From contig JAJEKV010000090.1 of NCBI GenBank assembly GCA_021234155.1, forward strand, positions 2,224,479-2,288,478: 64,000 bases of DNA, written 5' to 3'. The notes beneath the pieces were generated by a model. The model was not told the DNA's origin, searched no databases, and saw only the letters and a program-made list of their open reading frames with translations. Shown piece after piece: positions 47,971 to 56,461 of this stretch; the stretch's first letter is position 1; each line of letters begins with the position of its first letter. A program made the position numbers and the translations under genes. The stretch comes from Isoetes taiwanensis (lineage: Eukaryota > Streptophyta > Lycopodiopsida > Isoetales > Isoetaceae).

Positions 47971-48421
47971 TAGTTAATCCAAAAGGCATAACGGTAAATT
48001 CATAGTGCCCATATCTAGTGCGGAAGGCAGATTTATGGATGTCCTCCTCTTTAATTCTTATTTGAAGATATCCGGAGCGTAAGTCAATCTTTGGAAAGTA
48101 CTTGGCCCCTTGCAACTGGTCCATAAGATCGTCTGCTCTAGGCAAAGCATAGCGATTTTTGATGGTATGCTTATTGAGCTGCCGATAATCAATACACATC
48201 CTCAAGGAGCCATCCTTCTTCTTAACAAAAAGGATAGGAGCGCCAAAAGGCGAAACACTAGGACGAATGAAACCTAGGTTTAATAACTCCTGAAGTTGCT
48301 TTTTAAGCTCTGCCAATTCAGGGAGACTCATACGGTACGGGGCCTTACTGGTAGGCTTAGTACCTGGTTCTAAAGCTATTTCACATTCTACCCCTCTAAA
48401 AGGAGGAAGTTTCTGGATCAC
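47936..48421 (-). pseudogene. Reverse transcriptase, first half
   Basis: The frame contains [85 protein letters not shown] and [11 protein letters not shown]. The catalytic Asp of KIDLRSGY is present. It then runs out of frame; one extra A in a TTTTAATG context near 47,953 accounts for it. Confidence 0.9.
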
Positions 48422-48621
48422 ATCTGGAAAAAGATCGCTAAATTCTCAGAGAAGATTAGCAATGCCCTCTGGCAAGGTATCAATTACTTGCTTCTGTTTA
48501 GCATCTGACTCAATGGATGCAAGTCTGATAACGCAAAGCAACTTATCCTTACGTATAGCCTTATTTAACTGCCTGATGGACATAGACTGGATAATGGGGT
48601 TTAAGAAGTCACCTTTTATAG

Positions 48622-49116
48622 TCATGCGGGCTCCCGTCTTTCGCAGTCTATATTGGCCTTTGCAGATGCCAAAAATTCCATACCAACAATCAGATCATAT
48701 TTGCCAATATCCATTAGCTCGGCACCCAATGCAACTGGTGCACATGGCAGCTGCATTTTAAGGTTAATGCGATGGCCATGAGTATGTCTGATCTTACCAC
48801 TGGCTAAAGTGACAGGCTTCGGTCGGGACCTTAAAGTCTCAAGCTGCAATACCTGGGCCATTCTAGGAGAAGCAAAATTATGTGTACTACCGGTATCCAT
48901 CAGAATTATGAAAGGTTTGCTGTCTACTTGACCTATGGTAGAAATAACGGCAGGTTGACTTTCAGCATTGCCGGTTTCAATGGCTGCAAGGATATGGGAC
49001 TCACCGTGAACGTATTCGGGAGTCTCCTCCTCGACAGGTGGTGTAGACTCGAGGTCATCCCAATCGAGGTCGGCCATGGCCAGCTGGGCAGTCTGCATGA
49101 AGTGCCCGGGCCGCAT
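48622..49116 (-). pseudogene. Gag zinc knuckle end and aspartic protease
   Basis: Just upstream the frame gives CYRCMRPGHFMQTA, a CCHC knuckle whose last Cys is Ala. The block then carries a retropepsin-like protease with ILMDTGSTHNF (Asp codon at 48,895-48,897), VTLASG and a final DLIVGMEFL. It is an aspartic protease that would process Gag-Pol. A frame change near 48,625 breaks the link to the reverse transcriptase; 48,422-48,621 holds the broken linker, with one further stop. Confidence 0.85.
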
Positions 49117-49199
49117 ACACCTGTAGCATGCCTTATCTCGGCGGAGCTGTTCTCGGGCCTCTTTAGGAATAGACTGTAAGAGGTTCCGAACTTCCTTAC

Positions 49200-50215
49200 C
49201 GACATTGTTCTATTTTATCTGGGCATCTTTGAAGGTGACTTTCTTTCTGGCGGCGTGTAAGAGTTCTCACGAGAGGGCCCCGGACTTGGTGAACTGCCCT
49301 TATAAGGGGTGTATAGTAAGATGCTGGACGTTGGTACTGGCTTCGCGGCGTGTCCTCTTCAAGGCTCAATGCCTTAGCCTCACCTCTGCCAGCGACTTGA
49401 AGTCTATGGCCTTAACCATTCGCAATTGATCGGGGCCAACCCTTCAATATAGCTCTCCACCCAGCTTTTCATTCATACAGGCATATATGACCCTCAAAGC
49501 ATGAATTCATCACAGGTAGGCCTGGATGACATACTCTTTTGCTCCAACCTGTAAAAGTTTGAATCTGTTGGCATTTGTCGCGCCTGAGGCACATAATGCG
49601 ACTTAAAAAGCTTTGGCAAACTTTTTAAACTTGCATCTTACGTTTAGATGCTTGGCTCTAGCATAGCCCTTCCACCAAATAATAAAGCCCCCTCAAGGTT
49701 TGTAGTGGCAACCTTTCTGTATCTTTCTCCGGCCATCCCATAGGATTTGCCAAACTCCTTCATCTCGTCCAACCAAGACTCGCTTCGTGGCCGCCTCTAG
49801 ATTTCCGCCAAATTGAGCCAATTTTCTGTTCTTCCAAATACTAGTGATGGCGGTATCAACCGTTTTACGGTACTCCTTGTCGGTGGCCTTTAGATGATCA
49901 CCAGACGATATAGAGGACTCTGAAGACACAGAGGTGGCTGATCGGGAGGATGTGGCACTATCCGTGGACGGGCTTCGACGACGTTTGCAACGGTGCCTCC
50001 TTTGTGCGGGTACAAAGACTGGTGCCTGCGGTGTGGTCAGCTGGGGGTGGACTGGGTGGTAACGGAGGTAACTCCGGTCCGTCTTCCTGCATATGTTGTG
50101 GTGGATTGGCATTTAGCACATAAGTCTGTAACTCGACTAATTGCCTCTTCATCAACATAAGTTCTTGCTCAGGTGTTAGTCTACTGGCATTCGAGGGTGT
50201 CTGCTAGGCGGCGTT
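49200..50215 (-). pseudogene. Gag, capsid part, badly broken
   Basis: Blocks in shifting frames: LTPEQELMLMKRQLVELQTY with a proline-rich stretch (50,195-49,960); a block with RKTVDTAITSIWKNRKLAQF and GGNLEAATKRVLVG (about 49,880-49,760); then FKSHYVPQARQMP, NFYRLEQKSM and YIEGLAPINCEWL (about 49,620-49,420). The last set matches the gag central domain pattern (F..HYVP.....F..L.Q......YI.GL). At least four frame breaks or stops are present. The middle block has a faint resemblance to histone H4, discussed under findings. Confidence 0.65.
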
Positions 50216-50448
50216 ACAGTGACATGAAGTCTCACAAACAAGATCATTTCGGATAGTACTGAAGAAAGAATAAATAAGAGAGTACAAGAGAAAAGATGTT
50301 TATTATAAGTCAAAGCGGTCGTTACATCGGAGATCGTTACATTGAAGGTAGTTACAAAACTTAAAGTTATATAATACAGGGATGGACATTATACATTGGG
50401 CAATTCTTCAACTCACACATAAACATAGAAAAACTGAGGGGACCGGGC

Positions 50449-50937
50449 CTAGGGCTGCGCAAAAGGGTACAAGATAGAGTAGCGAACGCTCTCCCGTACA
50501 GCCCTGACTACCTTGTAGCGAGCCCAGGCCTGGATGATAACAGGCTGATAGTCTAACGTGGGGCTAATGATAAGGAGATTAAAGAGCCTTCTTAACGCAT
50601 AGAAAATCTGCCACAAGTGATCGTTGGCGTCGGCAAAAGCTTCATGCCTTGTCATTTCCAAGTAATCCCATGTTCGACGAAGAGTTTGTTGTAAGTCCTC
50701 AAAGGCCCGTTCCCAGAGAATATTAACTACTTCCAAGCCTTTAGCTGAATCATAGGGCTCTCCTTCTTCTTCGGGTTCCCCTGCGTCGTAATCATAATCC
50801 CGCTCCGGGTACTCCCCGTACCGTTGGCCATAATCCTGGTCGGGAGATCCTTGATCGTCCCGTCGTATGGCACTGGTGATTTCTTCCTCGATGTCTACGA
50901 GCTCATCGTCTGCAAGACGGCAAAAATGAATATGCAA
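50449..50937 (-). CDS. Extra ORF 3 of the gypsy element, acidic N-terminus, helical C-terminus
   Basis: An open block of 162 codons. A splice acceptor (TTTTTGCCGTCTTGCAG) lies 25 bases inside it, with T-rich sequence before it, so the protein may begin with DDELVDIEEEITS after splicing. The first half is very acidic and Tyr-rich (EYPERDYDYDAGEPEEEGEP). The second half is predicted helical: DYLEMTRHEAFADANDHLWQ, IFYALRRLFNLLI, then PVIIQAWARYKVVRAV, ending ILYPFAQP. It is not a known retroelement gene. The C-terminal half may be a diverged H2B-like histone fold (A....N.....IF spacing, then IQ...R after about 22 residues); I hold this only weakly. Confidence 0.5.
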   Translation of the reverse strand: MHIHFCRLADDELVDIEEEITSAIRRDDQGSPDQDYGQRYGEYPERDYDYDAGEPEEEGEPYDSAKGLEVVNILWERAFEDLQQTLRRTWDYLEMTRHEAFADANDHLWQIFYALRRLFNLLIISPTLDYQPVIIQAWARYKVVRAVRESVRYSILYPFAQP

Positions 50938-51127
50938 TATCGAACAATTCCCTATAGTTCAATTCTAAAGAAGAGAGATAAACAGTGAAGGAAAAAGACA
51001 ATTCAATGGTTTTCAACAGTACAAGTAAACATAGGAAAATAGTATGTAGATTATGGGATGGCCCATTAAAGGAAATGCGAATCAAAATTACATAAAACTG
51101 AATACAATCATCTGATAAAATCCAGAA

Positions 51128-52526
51128 CTAAGAGGTCGACCCTTCAACATCTTGCGCTTGTGTATCCAACTCAGGCTCTGGTCGGTGCTGCAGAAGTAAT
51201 ACACTAGGGCTAATTGATGAGGCAGCTGATGAAGCTATCTCTGGAGGAACATTTGTAGCTAATGGTGCTGCAACCAGCAGACTCAAGTTCATCCAAGAGC
51301 CGATATCATGGTCAAACACCGCAATGGCCAGATCGCGATTTACCAGGATGACCTGCTCCAGGTTAGGGGGCAACTTCTTATGGCCAGTTGTTGTCGAAAG
51401 TGCCCTAAGTGCCCATACAGCCGCCTCTGCTTCAGCTGCAATTGCTTTGGCAAAGAAAAGGACTTGCCTGCTTGTAAAAGCCGACAAGAAGAACCGGGTA
51501 ATATGGCATTTCAAGCCCTCAACAGTCAGATGGGTTAAGGAAGCCAACTCAGATTCAAAGTTCTGCGGCAGTTCCTCTTCCTTAACAAAATCCTTCTCCT
51601 CCTGAGCGTACTGGCCTTCATCACATAGATCCTCCATAGTTGGGTCGTCTTCCATCTTGACTACGACATCGTTGATATTGGGAACATGTGGGGCCATAGC
51701 GTAGAAAGCCGACTCAGGAATTGAGGACGGAGTACTCTGAATCATTAACTGCCGTAACGATAACAGAGTGTTGATAGGCTCAACATCAAGAGGATGATAG
51801 TTGAGCAGTCGGTGTATCTCCGGCACATAGACGGGTCGAGAATAATCGATGAAGTCATTTTGACCCTGACAATACTCGGCCAGCTCATAAAGGAGATGAG
51901 CCGTCTTTTGCTTGCCCTTATTAGCGATATGCTGGTATGCCCATTGAATATCGCTCAGTAACAAGTAATCATGATCCCCGGCCTTTATAGTAGGAAGCGA
52001 ACTCAAGCCGACAAGTGCTTGGCCCTTACTACGAGGTAAAGGCTTCTCTGCGGCCAATTTCTTCCATCTTACAAAGTCGGCATAGCTTATCTGTTCATCC
52101 TCTTCAGGATCTGGGGGAAGTGGAGCCTTGGCTTGCTCTAAGGCCATGTCGGTACTATCAATATACCTATCCATGATAAGGGCAAGGGCAAACTGGGCCT
52201 CAAAGTACAACTGATTAGAGCCGAGGTCAAGAATGGGGGCGTGCTTAGCACGTCTGACAATGCCCTAAGAATGGCATCGCCGTGACGGTCATCCCCAAAC
52301 ATCTGCCATAAAACATCCTTGTGGAGGTAGGGTTGAGGCGGTTCGCCCAAAAATTCTGCCTACGATAATATTTCCTCGTTATAAAACTCAAGGAAGGCAT
52401 CATAATCAGGATGTGCTCGCATGTTATCGACAAGATCAACCTTGCACTGCAGGAGGGGGGGGTAGGGGACCTGAGGATCCCACTGCTCGCCTCCCATGTA
52501 CCAGGCAAAACGTCCTTCATAATCCA
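51128..52526 (-). pseudogene. Extra ORF 2 of the gypsy element
   Basis: Starts MDYEGRFAWYMGGEQWDPQ at about 52,526. It has one in-frame TAG after NEEILS and a frameshift near 52,220. It then stays open for about 360 codons to 51,128. Features: DPEEDEQISYADFVRWKK, an acidic stretch DVVVKMEDDPTMEDL, and a C-terminal region LKCHITRFFLSAFTSRQVLF, AKAIAAEAEAAVWALRAL, GHKKLPPNLEQVILVNRDLA. The spacing of the last region recalls the histone H2A fold (I.RF...., long Ala-rich helix, KK, P..Q...V.N), but identity is low and it could be a chance helical domain. It is not a known retroelement gene. Confidence 0.5.
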
Positions 52527-52644
52527 TGAGAAGAAAGAGGCGAAGAAGGAGGAGCGAAAACGAGAAGGATGACTGAAGAGAATGACAAACCCTAAGTAAA
52601 TGTGACCTTTTTAATATTCAGGCACGGAGTTCGAGGCACCAGCT

Positions 52645-52645
52645 A

Positions 52646-52678
<33 letters not shown>

Positions 52679-52680
52679 TA
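52645..52680. repeat. (ATT)n microsatellite between extra ORFs 1 and 2
   Basis: About a dozen ATT/TTA units in the 300-base gap between the end of ORF 1 (52,833) and the start of ORF 2. Confidence 0.95.
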
Positions 52681-52832
52681 CCATTATTATGATTATTATT
52701 GTGTCCCATTCGGAACCTTAGATAACAATCACAAGAAAAGAGATTTAATTATTACACTATGAAGGGAAAACTTGAACTTAATTATATATTAATATACAAA
52801 AAAAAGTACATTCAGGTTACAACTTAACACTC

Positions 52833-54200
52833 TCATGGCCGTTCCCCACGGATCCGGCATACTAACTGTAGATCCTTCGTCATTATGGTGACACGTTTAG
52901 CATGAATGGCACATAGATTGGCGTCCCCAAAGAGGGCCACCAGATAAGCTTCGGCCGCTTCCTGAAGCGCGAGGATTGCATGCACCTGAAACCGTAAATC
53001 GGTCTTATATTCTTGGGCAATTTCGCGGACGAGGCGTTGGAAAGGAAGTTTGCATAGCAGAAATTCAGTGGACTTCTGGTACTTCCGTATTTCCCGCAAT
53101 GCCACCATACCTGCTTTGAATCGATGCTTTCTCTTTGGTTGCGGCGGGGCTCCGAGAATAGTTTTCCCTGCTGTCCTTGGATGCCGGGCCTTTCGGATGA
53201 TTTCATCCCGCCGATTGTCCTCTGCAGCCTTAGTGACACCACCCCGAGTCTTGAGCTGATCCCTGTACTGAGCACTCGACTTACGGGTCGTACTCTTTCG
53301 CTTTCGGCGATGAAAAGGATCATTCGGAGGTGGCGGATCTTGACGGTCCCGTTCCTGCTCTTGTTTCCTAAGCCGCTCCTTAACTGCCTCGGTTGCTTCT
53401 CTGGCTATCCGCTCCGCTTCATCTTGCATTCTTTTTCGAGCTTGCTCCTGTTCCACTTGCTGTGCATGGAGGGTATCTTCACGGAGTTTAACAGCCTCCT
53501 CTGCCAAGTGAGTTGCCCTCTGTGATTGTGCTTGGAGTGTTGCCTGCTACTCTGCTCGTTTTTCCCGGGCTATCCAAACATCCGTTCTTCATTTAAGCTC
53601 CAGGAAATACCGTGGGGGATTGGCCTGCATGTCCTGCTCAACAGCTCGCTGGAACTGATCGGTGAAAAATGGGGGTGTTCCAGCTTCCCAAATGATACGA
53701 TTAATTTCCTCCTCATACGAAAAAGACGGGATGGTGTAGGATCCACCATTAAAGAGACACATCCCATTACCAAGATAACGGTACACTAAAGCTTGCGCAG
53801 CAGGGTCATCGGCTGCAAGCCATTGTAGGTCCGCTGCTTGTGCCATTTGAAGGATCTTATGGGCCTGCATCTATATGGCCTCGACTTCAGCTTGCTCATC
53901 CCCTTCCGGTGGATAGAACCGTGTATATTTCTGGATACCATCTTCCTCTTCAACTACGGTGTAGGATTCCCGGATGGCGTTAAGCTTATATATGAAGCGC
54001 TCATTATAGCAGAAGAGTGGGTATGGTATCCTAACCCCTTCATAAAAACGTTTAACAAAATGTTCTAATAACTCCTCGGTCTTAGCTTCCTGTTCTGCCG
54101 ATGGGTTTGGGCGTGGCAAAAGTTCGGCCATCAGAGAAGTTATGGGGGATCTAGAATAGCGAGGCAGGCGCTTATACACTTGCTTGGGTTCCTCCATCAT
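52833..54200 (-). pseudogene. Extra ORF 1: coiled-coil protein with C-terminal histone H3 domain
   Basis: One reading frame of 455 codons starts MMEEPKQVYKRLPRYSRSP and is interrupted by three stops (53,871-53,873 TAG, 53,589-53,591 TGA, 53,547-53,549 TAG). The N-terminal third is unique. A charged coiled coil follows ([20 protein letters not shown] and neighbours), then a basic tail with TTRKSS and [10 protein letters not shown], recalling the H3 K9 and K27 regions. The last 97 residues (52,836-53,126) form a full histone H3 fold: [51 protein letters not shown] and the end RIRGER. By my count about 77 of 97 positions agree with canonical plant H3. It lies first after the LTR leader, before the other extra ORFs and gag-pol. 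It could be a structural partner of Gag or a nucleosome component. The stops make this copy non-functional, but the fold itself is unbroken. Confidence 0.92.
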
Positions 54201-54767
54201 GAAAGGGTGGGCGCTGGCGCTTAGGGTAGGCAGACGAGGAACGAGGTTGCAAACAGAAAGGGCTATGGCGGAAGAGAGCTTCAGATCCGGCAGCTATGGC
54301 GGCTAGGCGGAGCACAAGGGAGCAACACGCGTTAAGAGAATAAAGGAAAAATGTTACCCTTAACTTAAATTTAAATTTTTAACCTAAAAATAAAAACTGG
54401 CGGAATCGCGTTTTTTTAGGGTCAGCGGCAGTTCCCTATCCCGACTCCGCCACGACCACCGAGACGTCCGGAAAATACCCCCACCGATTAGGGTTAGGGT
54501 TTTTTTTCCCAGATTAGGGTCGCGGGCGTGCCGCACTCGACTCGCCATCGTCGCCGGCCAACACCGGGTACCCCCTGCCCGCCGATTAGGGTTAGGGTTT
54601 CGCGCCGGGTACACATCCCAAAATTATACTTGAACCACATTAGATTAATCATGACAACATCTACTCAACGCCCAAATCTCAAGCTACTCCAAAAATCCTC
54701 ACTCACTAGCTAGCGATCTAACGAGTTAGTATGTGGTCGGTGCAGTAGTTTGGTTTCCCAAAACCAT
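54201..54767 (-). other. 5' leader of the gypsy element
   Basis: About 570 bases lie between the primer site and the first extra ORF. The motif GATTAGGG(T)TTAGGG occurs at about 54,485-54,600 on the plus strand twice or more (TTAGGGTTAGGG-like, telomere-like short runs). No ORF is seen. The leader may hold packaging and dimerisation signals; none can be recognised by eye. Confidence 0.5.
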
Positions 54768-54779
54768 GCTCTGATACCA
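54768..54779 (-). other. Primer binding site for initiator tRNA-Met
   Basis: On the minus strand TGGTATCAGAGC begins one base after the LTR end. This is the usual complement to the 3' end of plant initiator tRNA-Met, which primes minus-strand DNA. Confidence 0.95.
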
Positions 54780-54780
54780 C

Positions 54781-56389
54781 TGTGACGCTCCCTGAATATA
54801 TACGACACCCGACCGTATACATACGGGGACTTTCCCCTCCCATGGCGACCATCCCCATGAGCGTGGCCCTCCCTGCCTATCCCGGCCATCCGTGGAGAGA
54901 TGCCCGAAAGTGAAGGACACCTGAGGTGTCATTCGCCCACGCCTTCAATGGGACTCCTAAGTCGCGGAAGCGTGAATACATATTAGCACACAGCATAATT
55001 TATATATAAATAACCACCACGAAGGGTGGCACATCCATTCAAGTACTAACGGCAAAGAATATGCATCTAATCCTAAGGAAAACACCCCAAACCCCGTGTT
55101 CTACCCTGCTCGACTCACGTGAGGATGGATCGGCTTCGATCTCAAGAGATCAACAGATGCAGGTATAACCTGGCGCTATGGGGGCATAAAACATCGGGCT
55201 AGGGTTGTCCACTCCATCCGCCTCTTGTGCACACTTTGCAGGTGAGTCGAAATCATGCTATGGCATCACTATAGCCTTCCTCGGAGACGCCACTCAAGGT
55301 ATCACCCTTCTCGAGCCTACCTGTGGTTCATGAAGCCCCGGTCCGATGAGGCAGGTCGTGGAAGTGTCCCCTTCCAGGATCACAAGGTTCCATGGGTGAG
55401 CTAGAGAATACGTGCCGCATCAGCGACCCCTGCATCCGCATTGCAGACTTACTCACCCCCTATCTACTCAAAGTGCGGTGGTGCCCCATACGGGTCACAC
55501 CTCTCGCACCTGTGGAGTGTCGCACCCATACCCGCCCCTACGTGACCGCTATCGCCTAGCCCATCAGAGTCTCGTGGAGCCTTTTATGTTCATGCAAGAC
55601 CCCACCCCCACTTCACCACCTGCGTCCCTTCTCCGGTGCTAAGCCATTCCATAGCATCTACGAATCCGGTGGTCTCCTCTCGCATTAATGGGCATCTAAG
55701 GCGAAATACAGGGATCTACCTAGGAGCATACTACTAAACATGGCTCAGAGGTCTCTACCCCCCCTTAATTCCCCATTCCAAGAGTAATACTATGCAAAGA
55801 ACTATCAATCCATCCTTTAAGAGCAAGACTAGAATCAGAGATAAAGAGAACTCACCTTTGCAATCAAGGGTTAGTTCCTACAGGTAAAGCACATAGAGAA
55901 CAGAAGAAATAACCACAACAAGTGCCCAACAGGGGCGCTACTCTAGAAACATGAAGCTATACCAACCACCCACCTGAGTTCCTTCTAGATCCATTATCGT
56001 TCGGTAACTCCATCTTCCCTGGACTTGGGCGCTCAGCAAACTGGGACGCTCAGTGAATTGGACACTCAGCAAAGTTGGGCGCTCAGCAACTTGGCGCTCA
56101 GTAGCTGCTCCTCCTGGGTCGAATTTGGGGTCAATGGGATAGGGGTCAAGTTAGATGACCCAAATTAGCATCCCCATGCTGGCTAATCGAAGTCAGCCAG
56201 GTAAAATATTCAATTAGCTTAATTATCCTTTAATGATTAATTTAGCATAGCTAAATTAATCCTTTTTAGGACACCCCCTAGGTTAAAATACCCCATGGTG
56301 GCGTACCTTTACTAGTGACGTGTCTGTATATTTATACGTATCCATCTGTATATTTATACGTATCCCGTATAAATACATGGAACGTCACA
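54781..56389 (-). repeat. 5' LTR of the histone-carrying gypsy element
   Basis: Plus view TGTGACGCTCCCTG to GAACGTCACA, about 1.61 kb. In transcription orientation it begins TGTGACGTTCCATG and soon has TATTTATACG- and TATAAATA-like words that could serve as TATA elements. It carries a GCGCTCAGCAA-type mini-repeat near 56,025-56,105 that is reduced in the other LTR. Confidence 0.92.
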
Positions 56390-56390
56390 T

Positions 56391-56461
56391 AGCATAAATG
56401 GCACATATGTGCACAAATGGAAAATTATGTGCCATTTGTGCTCATTTGTGCCATTTATGCT
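56391..56461. repeat. Hairpin-forming inverted repeat next to the gypsy insertion
   Basis: Arms AGCATAAATGGCACA (56,391-56,405) and TGTGCCATTTATGCT (56,447-56,461) are exact inverted copies. A second inner pair, GCACAAATGG / CCATTTGTGC, lies between them. The left arm overlaps the target duplication of the gypsy element. Confidence 0.85.

Larger units (their letters stand above)
43259..56389 (-). mobile_element. Complete 13.1-kb chromodomain gypsy element carrying a histone H3 gene
   Basis: Reading on the minus strand: 5' LTR (56,389-54,781), initiator tRNA-Met primer site, a large ORF ending in a histone H3 fold, two further extra ORFs, gag, protease, reverse transcriptase, RNase H, integrase, chromodomain, polypurine tract, 3' LTR (44,880-43,259). 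Flanks are GAGCA (43,254-43,258) and TAGCA (56,390-56,394), a 5-bp target duplication with one mismatch. The pol order (integrase after RNase H) and the C-terminal chromodomain place it in the chromovirus branch of Ty3/gypsy. The extra 4.3 kb of coding sequence between the primer site and gag is not standard for that group. Multiple stops and frameshifts show this copy is inactive. Confidence 0.9.

Noticed and set aside
51308-51605. Plus-strand ORFs opposite extra ORF 2
   Set aside because: Shadow frames of the longer minus-strand ORF, with no protein-like pattern of their own.
52836-53126. The H3 domain as a CENH3 (centromeric histone)
   Set aside because: Loop 1 has canonical length and core positions follow H3.3; no CENH3-type insertion or divergence is seen.
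52883-53525. Alternative ORFs opposite or overlapping the histone H3 ORF
   Set aside because: The frame carrying the H3 fold is unambiguous, so the overlapping frames are shadows.
54480-54605. Telomere-like TTAGGG words in the gypsy leader as a telomeric repeat
   Set aside because: Only a few short GGGTTAGGGTT phrases with no array, and plant telomeres use TTTAGGG.
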